Below, in pieces: positions 42,875 through 51,055 of a stretch of DNA of 64,000 nt (position 1 is its first letter; each line of letters opens with the position of its first letter). Source of the stretch: Paraburkholderia sediminicola (GTDB lineage Bacteria; Pseudomonadota; Gammaproteobacteria; Burkholderiales; Burkholderiaceae). Under the pieces are notes generated by a model, which saw only the letters and a list, made by a program, of their open reading frames with translations, had not been told where the DNA came from and did no database searches. Location: positions 1,488,001 through 1,552,000 of the forward strand of contig NZ_CADIKC010000001.1 in assembly GCF_902859805.1 (NCBI RefSeq). Reading direction: 5' to 3'. Made by a program: the position numbers and the translations under genes.

Positions 42875-43513
42875 ATGACCACGATCGCAGGCATCCAGAT
42901 TCCCGATAGCATGATGGCGCGCGAAGCCACGCAGCTTGTGCGCGACACCGAAACCGAGCTGCTCTATCACCATTCGCGGCGCGTTTTCCTGTTCGGCTCG
43001 CTGGCCGGCGCGCGCAAGCAACTCAAGTATGACCCTGAGCTGCTGTACATCGGCGCGATGTTTCATGACATGGGACTCGTCGCGCCGTATAGCAGCGAGC
43101 ATGACCGCTTCGAGGTGGACGGCGCGAACGCGGCGCGTGACTTTCTGCAACGCCACGGGATCGGCGAAGACGATATCGAGCAGGTGTGGAACTCGATTGC
43201 GCTGCACACCACGCCTGGGATTCCGCAATATATGAAACCTGTGGTTGCGCTGGTGACGGCGGGTGTGGAGATGGACGTGCTGGGCCTCGCCTATGACGAA
43301 TTCACCGAACACCAGCGCCATGAGGTAATCCACGCTCACCCGCGCGGCGCGCATTTCAAGGAAGGCATCATCGACGCATTCGCGCACGGCACGATCCACA
43401 AACCGGAGACGACCTTCGGTAACGTGAAGGCAGATGTGCTGGCACTGAAAGACCCGCATTACCATCGCGAGAATTTCTGCACGATGATTTTGGGGTCGTC
43501 CTGGAAGGATTAA
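42875..43513 (+). CDS. HD-domain phosphohydrolase-like protein (cyanamide hydratase-like)
   Basis: 212 residues. HD motif with His-Asp: YIGAMFHDMGLVAPY (His-Asp) near 63-70, upstream His in HHSRRVFLFG and later AIALHTTPG and ADVLALKD. The layout of a short single HD domain with YHHSRRV resembles cyanamide hydratase and related small hydrolases. The substrate is unknown. It is divergent from the GlxA-type regulator, suggesting regulation by it. A 265-bp gap follows, with an inverted repeat (AACACCCGG/CCGGGTGTT, 43622-43662) that lacks a T-run. Confidence 0.82.
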   Translation: MTTIAGIQIPDSMMAREATQLVRDTETELLYHHSRRVFLFGSLAGARKQLKYDPELLYIGAMFHDMGLVAPYSSEHDRFEVDGANAARDFLQRHGIGEDDIEQVWNSIALHTTPGIPQYMKPVVALVTAGVEMDVLGLAYDEFTEHQRHEVIHAHPRGAHFKEGIIDAFAHGTIHKPETTFGNVKADVLALKDPHYHRENFCTMILGSSWKD

Positions 43514-43779
43514 TTAGTCGGCGTGCCGCGGCGAAAATGACAGCCGCGTAGAAGAAATATTATCGGCACGATTTTCATCCAGCATGTCATTTCCAGTCAG
43601 CGTTCGCGACTAAATCCATGAAACACCCGGTCGATCGTGTGCAGCGGTCAGGCCCGGGTGTTGCATCCTCAGACCCGGCATGTGCGACGGATTCATCGCG
43701 GCAGGCCAGTCTGGGCACCTGAATGTCGCTTATGCGGCCCTCCTTGAAGCCGGGCTGCTCTCATAAGACTGGAGATGAA

Positions 43780-44073
43780 ATGAAATCGATCCGAGCCGTA
43801 CTGATGTGCGGATTGCTGCCGCTCGCGCTTGTAGCGGGTTCTGTGCAAGCACAGGGAATAGGACGCGCCGGCACCTATCTGATGCCGCCCGAGTACAGCA
43901 TGATGATGGACAAGCTGACTCCTGAACAGCGCGCTCAGGCCATCGGCATCCAGCAAAAAATGATGCAAATGGACATGGAGTATCAGGACACGATGGCGCA
44001 AATGGAGATGAAACACGCGCACGAGATGATGCAGATGCAAAATCAACTGCTGGATATTTTCAAAGGCCATTGA
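43780..44073 (+). CDS. Methionine-rich periplasmic protein, Spy/CpxP-like
   Basis: 97 residues from ATG 43780 (GGAG ribosome site). Signal peptide of about 24 residues (ending SVQA). The mature 73 residues hold 14 Met and several His/Gln, as in SMMMDKLTPEQ and KMMQMDMEYQDTMAQMEMKHAHEMMQMQNQ. The LTPEQ motif is the LTxxQ signature of the Spy/CpxP/ZraP family of periplasmic chaperones and metal sensors. Clustered Met and His suggest Cu(I) or Ag(I) binding. It stands alone, convergent to the antiporter gene. No cus or cop gene is near. Confidence 0.72.
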   Translation: MKSIRAVLMCGLLPLALVAGSVQAQGIGRAGTYLMPPEYSMMMDKLTPEQRAQAIGIQQKMMQMDMEYQDTMAQMEMKHAHEMMQMQNQLLDIFKGH

Positions 44074-44127
44074 CGTTCACCGCGGTTCGACCGGTTCGCG
44101 TGCGGACTCACGTCAGGCGCGGCCCGG

Positions 44128-45714
44128 TCATCCTCTGCCATGCAACGCGGCGATCTCCTGCAAATCGAGATCCCGTTCCAGTTCGGTTAGCAGTTCATCA
44201 TGAATCATCCCTGACCGATGCATCCGCAACAACTCGCTACGACCGGCTGCCACGGCGGCGAGCACAACGTCGTAATGCGCGACGCGAACGTCGGCGGGAT
44301 ATTCCGTCAGGTCCTGGTGGGTTTCCGTCATCTGCGCTCGATAGCTGTATTGCTCCAGCAGGCGCGGATGAATCACTTGTCCCTCGGCGTCGTGCACGAG
44401 CGGTTGGATCGCGGCGAATTGAGCCGCTTCCAGCCTCGCCCATGCCTGAGGCTCGGTCAAATGCTGCTCGTTGCGCTCTTTCACGCTATCCAGTTTGACC
44501 CAGCGAATCAGTGCGCCGATCGTGGTGCCTTGCCCGAGCACGGTCACGAGAATCACCGCGAACGACGCGACCAGAATCAGATCGCGTCCCGGCATCGCCT
44601 CAGGCAACGAGAGCGCGATCGCCAGCGTCACCACGCCACGCATGCCGGCCCAACTCGTCACCGTCGACGAGCGCCAGTCGAGTGCAATGTTTGCGCGCCG
44701 CGTCACTTTGCATACGAGTCCCTTCAACCATTCGACGGCAAACACCCACACGAAGCGCGACAGCACCACGGCTGCGATCACGGCGCCGACGGCGGGTGTA
44801 AACGCGGTCAATGCGTCGCCGACGCCGCCCAGCCGCACGATCACGCCGCGTAGCGACAGCCCGATCAGAAGGAACACGAGCGCTTCCATCAGGAAGATCA
44901 GGACTTGCCAGAAAGCCGTGCCGCGCATGCGCACCGAGGCAGAGAAAATTTCATGCTGATGCCAGCCGAGCACCATCCCGCAACTGACGGTCGCGATGAC
45001 ACCCGAGACGTCCAGCATGTCGCCGGCGATGTAGCTGAGCCACGGGGAGAGTGCGGATGCGGTGATGATGAGGTAGACGTCGTCGAGATAGCGCAGCAGC
45101 CTGACGACCACGAAGCCGATCGCGATACCCACCGCCACGCCACCCAGGCCGAGCACCGCGAACCGCTCGACCGCGTGTTGAGCGTTGAACGTGCCGGTCA
45201 GCGCGGCCGCGACGGCGAAGCGGAACAGCACGATGCCGGCGGCGTCGTTGAGCAGGCTTTCGCCTTCGAGGAGCACCATCAACCGGCGCGGCAGCGCGAC
45301 ACGTTCCAGCACGGCCTTCGCGGCGATGGCGTCAGGCGGCGAGACGACCGCGCCCAGCGCGAAGCACGCGCTCCACGGTAAAGACGGTACGACCCAATGC
45401 ACGACCATACCGACCGCGAGGGTCGTGAAGGCGACCGCGCCGATCGCGAGCAGCAGGATGCCGCCGAGATTGCGCTTGAATTCATCCCATACGGAGAAGT
45501 AGGCGCCGTCCATAAGGAGCGGTGGCAGGAACACGACCAGAACCAGCTCGGGATCGAGGTTGATGCGGGGGAGTCCAGGCACGAAGGCCATCGCGGCGCC
45601 GCCGACCAGGAGCGCTGCGGCCGGAGGGAGTCGTAGCCGTTTGGCGAGCAGTTGGAGACCGATCATCGCGCCGAGCGACAGCAGGACGAGTTTGAAGCCC
45701 ATGACGGAGGACAT
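44128..45714 (-). CDS. Na+/H+ antiporter, CPA1 family
   Basis: 528 residues, about 12 membrane segments in the first 400. CPA1/NhaP signature parts include LPPLLMDGAYFSVWDEFKRNLGGILLLA, FALGAVVSPPDAIAAKAVLE (the ion-binding Asp region) and LLEGESLLNDAAGIVLFRFA (conserved ND). WAGMRGVVTLAIALSLPE follows later. A cytosolic tail of about 110 residues ends in ERDLDLQEIAALHGRG. It exchanges Na+ (or K+) for H+ across the inner membrane and helps with pH and salt homeostasis. Monocistronic. Confidence 0.93.
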   Translation of the reverse strand: MSSVMGFKLVLLSLGAMIGLQLLAKRLRLPPAAALLVGGAAMAFVPGLPRINLDPELVLVVFLPPLLMDGAYFSVWDEFKRNLGGILLLAIGAVAFTTLAVGMVVHWVVPSLPWSACFALGAVVSPPDAIAAKAVLERVALPRRLMVLLEGESLLNDAAGIVLFRFAVAAALTGTFNAQHAVERFAVLGLGGVAVGIAIGFVVVRLLRYLDDVYLIITASALSPWLSYIAGDMLDVSGVIATVSCGMVLGWHQHEIFSASVRMRGTAFWQVLIFLMEALVFLLIGLSLRGVIVRLGGVGDALTAFTPAVGAVIAAVVLSRFVWVFAVEWLKGLVCKVTRRANIALDWRSSTVTSWAGMRGVVTLAIALSLPEAMPGRDLILVASFAVILVTVLGQGTTIGALIRWVKLDSVKERNEQHLTEPQAWARLEAAQFAAIQPLVHDAEGQVIHPRLLEQYSYRAQMTETHQDLTEYPADVRVAHYDVVLAAVAAGRSELLRMHRSGMIHDELLTELERDLDLQEIAALHGRG

Positions 45715-46583
45715 GCGGGAGCCTCGGCGGGTGGCTGGGGATTACTTTTTATCACAGAGCAAGGGTATTGCCTGCGGCTGGGCCGACGGGGGATATATCT
45801 ATTGCATCAAGTACTTGAGTTGACTGTGGGTGGGTTGTGCACAGGCTTGCCCACAATTTGTGGGGATAAGTTTTTGGATGCTCGGCGCTTTTTGGGCCGT
45901 GTTCTTGGGGCTTTGGCCTTTCCTTGTTTTGTTAGTGGTCTATTAGCGTTCCCCCTGTGCGGGGGGGCACCTACTTTTCTTTGCTTGCCGCAAAGAAAAG
46001 TAGGCAAAAGAAAGCGGCTCAAACCGCTAATGCTAAGTGGGCTCCGTGGTCTGCTGCGGGTAGTGGTGCGACTGGAATCCGTGCTCTCGCGCATTCCGCG
46101 CTAGTGACAAAGGACTCGTCAGCTCCCACTCCGCACTGCGTGCGTCGCGGACGGGTATGCATGGGAAACCACGGGCTTCGTTTTTGCGCGGCGGGGGCCA
46201 TCGGCTTCGTCTCGGCGGGGTGTCGAAGCGACAAAGGAGATACGCGCCGGCCACCGCGCCGAAGAAGGTGTGAGCGCGAAAACGCAGTGATCGGTTTGAG
46301 AGATACGCTTCGGCGCGCGCAGCGCCGCCGGAAGAATGACGCCCTTGTCACTGGCGCATGCAGGTGCACGAACCCAGATTCCAGATGCACCACTACCTGT
46401 AGCAGACCACGGAGCCCGCTTAGCATTAGCGGTTTGAGCCGCTTTCTTTGCTTATCTTTCTTTGCGGCGGCAAAGAAAGTAAGTGCCGCCCCGCACAGGG
46501 GCAACGCTAATAGACCACTAACAAATCAAGGAAAGGCACCAAAGCCAGAACAAGGACAAAAAAGCGCCGAGCATCCAAAACCC
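45715..46583. repeat. Large inverted-repeat element (45916-46539) in a gene-free gap
   Basis: An 870-bp gap without a supportable gene. Left arm 45916-46116 and right arm 46340-46539 are imperfect inverted copies of each other around a centre of about 220 bp. The left arm has a perfect 15-bp hairpin, CCTACTTTTCTTTGC with its complement at 45990-46004. The right arm plus the adjoining centre (46279-46539) recurs at 61090-61351. A small palindrome CCCACAATTTGTGGG lies at 45850-45864. The element resembles a non-coding mobile (MITE-like) repeat. No transposase and no target duplication were found. Confidence 0.8.
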
Positions 46584-47309
46584 TTATGCCTTCAAAACCG
46601 AAGCCGCCACCTCCTCCCGCGACTGCACCTGCAAAACCGCATCCCGCTTATCCAGCAAATGCTGCCGAAGAATCGCGCTCAACTTCTTCCCATCCCTCGC
46701 CTCGAGCGCCTTCAACATCTCATCATGATCATGAATCGCGCTATCCCACTTGGGGATCTGAAAATTCGACCGAAACCGCAGCGCCTGCAAGCGCCGATTA
46801 ACCGCGACATAAGTCTGCCGCAGTGCTGAATTTCTCGCCGCCTCATTGATCTTGTCGTGAATCGCCTGGTTGCGGCTGTAGTACCCGGCCAGATCGTTCT
46901 GCGTCCTGCAAGCCAGCATCGCGTAATGCAATGCCTTGATCTCGGCGAGCTCCGCAGCTGTCATCCGCTCCGCCGCCAGTTCGCCTGAAAAAGCTTCAAG
47001 ACCGCTCATCAACTCGAAGGTCTCACGCAACTCGGCTTCCGACATCTTCGACACCGACGCACCGCGATTCGGCGAAATCTCGATCAGCCCTTCAGCAGCC
47101 AGAACCTTCAGCGCCTCCCGCAACGGCGTGCGCGAAATCCCGAGCGTCTCGCACAACTCGCGCTCGTTCAGTTTCTTGCCCGGCTCGAGCACCCCCTCGA
47201 CGATAAAGCGGCGAATGTGCTCCACCACCGTGTCGTGCAAACGCTGACGCTCCACCTTCGGCATCAGCGGAGAAGCGGCCACACCCGCATCGAAATCCGA
47301 ATTTTGCAT
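46584..47309 (-). CDS. GntR-family regulator, FadR/FCD subgroup
   Basis: 241 residues. The GntR winged helix (LHDTVVEHIRRFIVEGVLEPGKKLNERELCETLGISRTPLREALKVLAAEGLIEISPNRGASVSKM) is at about 24-88, followed by an FCD ligand-binding helical domain with the metal-binding His residues (NQAIHDKINEAA, IHDHDEML, ILRQHL). It is divergent from a class V aminotransferase operon. Two near-identical 14-bp palindromes, TTTTGCATGCAAAA and TTTTGCATACAAAA, sit upstream of the operon and over this gene's own start. They are likely its operators. Confidence 0.92.
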   Translation of the reverse strand: MQNSDFDAGVAASPLMPKVERQRLHDTVVEHIRRFIVEGVLEPGKKLNERELCETLGISRTPLREALKVLAAEGLIEISPNRGASVSKMSEAELRETFELMSGLEAFSGELAAERMTAAELAEIKALHYAMLACRTQNDLAGYYSRNQAIHDKINEAARNSALRQTYVAVNRRLQALRFRSNFQIPKWDSAIHDHDEMLKALEARDGKKLSAILRQHLLDKRDAVLQVQSREEVAASVLKA

Positions 47310-47315
47310 ACAAAA
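47302..47315. promoter_or_regulatory. Candidate GntR operator 1 (overlaps regulator start)
   Basis: TTTTGCATACAAAA spans the start codon of the gntR gene. It differs from operator 2 at one base. Binding here would block the gene's own expression. Confidence 0.65.
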
Positions 47316-47439
47316 GCCCCCAACATCGTGTTAGGTACGATTTTATCGGAACCATGCAGATTAGTTAATAGCACGGGTAAACACCGGTATCTGCAGGCAA
47401 TTTTCGCCTTGGGATCATCACGGATCATCTGATATAGTT

Positions 47440-47453
47440 TTTTGCATGCAAAA
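47440..47453. promoter_or_regulatory. Candidate GntR operator 2 (before the aminotransferase)
   Basis: TTTTGCATGCAAAA is a perfect 14-bp palindrome, 19 bp before the start of the aminotransferase gene and just upstream of its GGAGGAG ribosome site. It matches the site over the regulator start. Confidence 0.7.
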
Positions 47454-47471
47454 TTCAATCGGAGGAGCCCA

Positions 47472-48692
47472 ATGCTCAAGCTAGACTTTCACCCCGCTGG
47501 CCGTCACTTTCTGCAGATCCCGGGTCCGAGCCCGGTGCCCGATCGCATTCTCCGTGCGATGAGCTACCCGACCATCGATCACCGCGGCCCCGAGTTCGGC
47601 GAACTCGGTCTGAAGGTGCTCGAAGGCATCAAGAAAATCTTCAAGACGCAGCAACCGGTGGTGATCTATCCGGCCTCCGGCACCGGCGCTTGGGAAGCGG
47701 CGCTGTCGAATACGCTGAGCCCTGGCGACAACGTACTGATGTTCGAAACCGGTCACTTCGCGACGCTGTGGAAAAAGATGGCGGAAAGCCTTGGGCTGAA
47801 GCCGGAGTTCATCGGCTTGCCTGGCATCGAAGGCTGGCGGCGCGGGGTTCAGCCGCAGATGATTGAAGAGCGCCTGCGCGCCGACACGCAGCACGCGATC
47901 AAGGCCGTGTGCGTCGTGCATAACGAAACCTCCACGGGCGTCACCTCGGATATCGCCGCCGTGCGCCGCGCGATCGACGCTGCCGGTCACCCGGCGCTGC
48001 TGCTGGTCGATACGATCTCGGGGCTCGCCTGTGCCGACTATCGTCATGACGAATGGGGCGTCGACGTCACCGTGTCCGGCTCGCAAAAGGGCTTGATGCT
48101 GCCGCCTGGCATCAGCTTCAACGCGATCTCGCCGAAGGCATTGGCCGCCAGCAAGCAGGCCAAATTGCCGCGCAGCTTCTGGGACTGGACCGACATCGTC
48201 GAGATGAACAAGACCGGTTACTGGCCGTACACGCCGAACACGAACCTGCTGTATGGGCTTCACGAGGCGTTGGAGATGATTCTCGGCGAAGGGCTCGACA
48301 ACGTGTTCGCCCGTCACGAGCGTCTCGCCGAAGCCACCCGCCGTGCGGTCCGCGCGTGGGGTCTGGAGATCCAGTGCGCCGATCCCGCTGTGTATAGCCC
48401 GGTGCTCACCGGCGTGATGATGCCCGAAGGCATCGATGCCGACGCCGTGCGCAAGCTCATCTACGAACGCTTCGACATGTCGCTCGGCACGGGTCTCGGC
48501 AAGATGAAAGGCCGCATGTTCCGCATCGGCCACCTCGGCGACTGCAACGATCTGATGCTGCTGGCGACGCTGGCAGGCTGCGAAATGGGTCTGCGGCTCG
48601 CGGGTGTGCCGCTCAAGGAAAGCGGCCTGCCTGCCGCTATGGAATGGTTGAGCCAGCCGACCAAAGCCTCGGGGCTGAAAGCGGCGGCTTAA
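47472..48692 (+). CDS. Class V PLP-dependent aminotransferase (serine/alanine-glyoxylate type)
   Basis: 406 residues from ATG 47472 (GGAGGAG ribosome site). PLP lysine is Lys206 in VSGSQKGLMLPPG. Other motifs are FLQIPGPSPVPDRILRAM, TIDHRGPEFGEL, YPASGTGAWEAALSNTLSPGDNVLMFETGHFA and HNETSTGVTSDI, and DTISGLACADY ends the cofactor pocket. These are the hallmarks of the SgaA/PucG-type serine-glyoxylate, alanine-glyoxylate or ureidoglycine-glyoxylate aminotransferases. First gene of a GntR-controlled operon with an MFS carrier, a keto-acid hydratase and an FAD/Fe-S dehydrogenase; a glyoxylate-linked amino acid route is likely. Confidence 0.9.
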   Translation: MLKLDFHPAGRHFLQIPGPSPVPDRILRAMSYPTIDHRGPEFGELGLKVLEGIKKIFKTQQPVVIYPASGTGAWEAALSNTLSPGDNVLMFETGHFATLWKKMAESLGLKPEFIGLPGIEGWRRGVQPQMIEERLRADTQHAIKAVCVVHNETSTGVTSDIAAVRRAIDAAGHPALLLVDTISGLACADYRHDEWGVDVTVSGSQKGLMLPPGISFNAISPKALAASKQAKLPRSFWDWTDIVEMNKTGYWPYTPNTNLLYGLHEALEMILGEGLDNVFARHERLAEATRRAVRAWGLEIQCADPAVYSPVLTGVMMPEGIDADAVRKLIYERFDMSLGTGLGKMKGRMFRIGHLGDCNDLMLLATLAGCEMGLRLAGVPLKESGLPAAMEWLSQPTKASGLKAAA

Positions 48693-48754
48693 GCGATAGA
48701 GCGCCACGCGCATCGGTGCTCAGCGCATCGATGCGTCAGCGCCTCTGCCTGACA

Positions 48755-48782
48755 GGCAGCAAGCAGCAGGCAGCAAGCAGCA
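48755..48782. repeat. Tandem duplication of a 14-mer
   Basis: Two perfect copies of GGCAGCAAGCAGCA directly joined, in the 260-bp gap between the aminotransferase and MFS genes, followed by further imperfect CAGCAA units. It is probably slippage-prone non-coding DNA. Confidence 0.8.
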
Positions 48783-48955
48783 AACAACAGGCATCTCGCA
48801 GCAAGGGAAGGCGGGGAGCACTTCCCTCACGAAGCCGCGCATAGAACGCGGCTCATGGACAACATGCGATGGACCCACAGCGTATGCCGCTGACGGGCGA
48901 CGACGCAGCGCGCCATTCCAGGCGCGCCGTCGATAGACTGCAATGGAGAGAGGCG

Positions 48956-50242
48956 ATGAAGCGGTTTCGTGTGAGCAGTGCGACCAGTATCGTTCTAGTG
49001 ATGCTATGCATCATGTACTTCATCACTTACCTCGACCGCGTCAACGTCAGCACCGCGGCCGCAGGGTTCGGCAAGGAGTTCGGTCTCTCGCATACGGAAG
49101 TGGGCCTGGTGTTTTCGGCCTTCGCTTATCCGTATCTGATTTTCCAGATTATCGGTGGCTGGGTCAGTGACCGCTTCGGTGCAAAACGCACGCTGATTTT
49201 CTGCGGTGCTATCTGGGGCGTGGCGACTTTGCTGACCGGTTTTGCCGGTGGTCTCGTTTCGTTGCTGGCGGCGCGTGTGTTGCTGGGTTTCGGCGAAGGC
49301 GCCACGTTTCCTGCGGCGACGTCCGCGATGGCGCGCTGGGTCGCGAAAGAAAAACGCGGCTTTGCGCAGGGCATCACCCACGCGGCATCGCGTATCGGTA
49401 ACGCGGTGGCGCCTGGCCTGATCGTGCTGGTGATGGCGACCTGGGGCTGGCGCGAATCGTTCTACATTTGCGGCGTATTCAGCCTGTTGTGGGTGGCGGT
49501 GTGGGCGTTCACGTTCACCGAACATCCGAAAGATCATCCGCGTATCACGAACGAGGAACTCGAAGTCCTGCCCGCGCCGAAGCCGAAAGCGGCCGGCGTG
49601 CCGTGGAAAAAACTGTTTCGCCGCATGTGGCCGGTCACGATCGTGTACTTCTGCTACGGCTGGACCCTGTGGCTGTTCCTCAGCTGGATTCCGCAGTACT
49701 TCCTGCACAGCTATCACCTGCAACTGCAGAAGTCGGCGATCTTCGCATCGGTCGTGTTCTTTGCCGGCGTACTCGGCGACACGCTCGGCGGCATTGTGAC
49801 CGACTGGATCTTCACGCGGACCCGCAGCCTGAAGTGTGCCCGGAGCTGGATGGTGTCGGTGTGCATGTTCTTTTGTCTGCTCTCGCTGATTCCGCTGATG
49901 TTCACGCACGATCTGTATCTGTCGATGGCGTGTCTCGCTTCGGGCTTCTTCTTCGCCGAAATGACGATCGGCCCGATGTGGGCGATTCCGATGGATATCG
50001 CGCCGGAATACTCGGGCACCGCGAGCGGCATGATGAACACCGGCTCGGCATTGGCCGCGATCATCTCGCCGGTGGTCGGCGGATTCCTGATCGACTACTT
50101 CGGCAGCTGGGAGTTACCGTTCGTCGGCAGCATGCTGTTGATGGCGATCGGCGTGGTGCTCGCGTTCCGCATGCAGCCGGAAAGCAAGTTCGAACTCGGC
50201 GCGGCCGATAAAGCGCACGCTACGACCGGCGTGGGCGCGTAA
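48956..50242 (+). CDS. MFS transporter, anion:cation symporter family
   Basis: 428 residues from ATG 48956 (GGAGAGAGG ribosome site). An in-frame start 87 bp upstream gives an unlikely charged leader. Twelve membrane segments; motifs ITYLDRVNVSTAAAGFGKEFGLS, GGWVSDRFGAKRTLIFCGAIWG, ARVLLGFGEGATFPAATSAMARWVAKEKRG and MDIAPEYSGTASGMMNTGSALAAIISPVVGG. It belongs to the same carrier group as the dehydratase-linked MFS protein at 19.6 kb. It likely imports the substrate used by the adjacent aminotransferase, hydratase and dehydrogenase. Confidence 0.9.
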   Translation: MKRFRVSSATSIVLVMLCIMYFITYLDRVNVSTAAAGFGKEFGLSHTEVGLVFSAFAYPYLIFQIIGGWVSDRFGAKRTLIFCGAIWGVATLLTGFAGGLVSLLAARVLLGFGEGATFPAATSAMARWVAKEKRGFAQGITHAASRIGNAVAPGLIVLVMATWGWRESFYICGVFSLLWVAVWAFTFTEHPKDHPRITNEELEVLPAPKPKAAGVPWKKLFRRMWPVTIVYFCYGWTLWLFLSWIPQYFLHSYHLQLQKSAIFASVVFFAGVLGDTLGGIVTDWIFTRTRSLKCARSWMVSVCMFFCLLSLIPLMFTHDLYLSMACLASGFFFAEMTIGPMWAIPMDIAPEYSGTASGMMNTGSALAAIISPVVGGFLIDYFGSWELPFVGSMLLMAIGVVLAFRMQPESKFELGAADKAHATTGVGA

Positions 50243-50281
50243 GCAGATCGCGCGCCATTCCCTCTCTTCGTCTTTAAAGCA

Positions 50282-51031
50282 ATGACAACATCACTGAGTC
50301 AACGTCTCGCTGACGTACGCCGCAATCATTTGACGCTCGATGCGTTGCCGCCTGAGCAAACGCCCGCCGACAGCGCCGCCGCCTACGCGATCCAGCACGA
50401 GATCCTGCGCGTGCTGGACGCGCCGATCGGCGGCTGGAAGATCGGCGCGAAGTCCGACAGCGGCCCGATCCAGGGCGCACCGTTACCGGCGAACGATCTG
50501 CACGTCGACGGCGCACGGTTGCCGCGTGAAGCCTTTGCCCCGCTGGGACTCGAACTGGAGATCGCATTCCGCTTCAGCCGCCGCTTCGAGCCGTCAGCAA
50601 CACCCTATAGCGAAGCCGACGTGCACGCTGGTATCGGCTCGATCGGCGCGACCATCGAGGTTGTGGCGAGCCGTTACGCAGACTGGCCCAAGGTCGACAA
50701 GCTTGCGCAGCTCGCGGATTTGCAGAATCACGGCGCGCTGATCGTCGGCGAATTTACGCCGTATCGCGAGGACTTTCCGTTTGTGGCGCCGTCGCTGCAT
50801 TTCAGCTTTGAAGGGCGTGACGTGGTCGAGGCGACGCCTGCCAATCCGGCCGGCGATCCGCGACGCCTGCTGACGTGGCTCGTCAATCACGCCACGTCGC
50901 GCGGCATCGCCGTCACGCCGGAGATGGTCGTCACGACCGGTTCGTACACCGGCATGTTTTTCCCGCAGAGTGCGGGCACAGCGAGCGGGCGTATTGAAGG
51001 GCTCGCGCCGATCAGCCTGACGCTGTACTAG
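50282..51031 (+). CDS. 2-keto-4-pentenoate hydratase / fumarylacetoacetate hydrolase-family protein
   Basis: 249 residues with MhpD/HpaG-type features: AYAIQHEILRVLDAPIGGWKIGAKSD, LGLELEIAFRFSRRFEP and ESRYADWP-like metal-binding region (VVASRYADWPK), then NHGALIVGEF and ATSRGIAVTPEMVVTTGSYTGMFFPQSAG. The family hydrates 2-oxo-4-enoic acids or cleaves acylpyruvates with divalent metal. It belongs to the operon between the MFS carrier (40 bp upstream) and the FAD/Fe-S dehydrogenase (25 bp downstream). The exact substrate is not evident. Confidence 0.85.
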   Translation: MTTSLSQRLADVRRNHLTLDALPPEQTPADSAAAYAIQHEILRVLDAPIGGWKIGAKSDSGPIQGAPLPANDLHVDGARLPREAFAPLGLELEIAFRFSRRFEPSATPYSEADVHAGIGSIGATIEVVASRYADWPKVDKLAQLADLQNHGALIVGEFTPYREDFPFVAPSLHFSFEGRDVVEATPANPAGDPRRLLTWLVNHATSRGIAVTPEMVVTTGSYTGMFFPQSAGTASGRIEGLAPISLTLY

Positions 51032-51055
51032 CCCGCTTTCCTATAGGCCGACGAT

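Noticed and set aside
43622..43662. AACACCCGG/CCGGGTGTT hairpin as a terminator
   Set aside because: The loop is 23 bases and no T-run follows; function not supportable.
45841..45880. CCCACAATTTGTGGGGATAAG as DnaA boxes of a second origin
   Set aside because: No exact TTATCCACA; the gap is part of a repeat-rich region with no replication gene.
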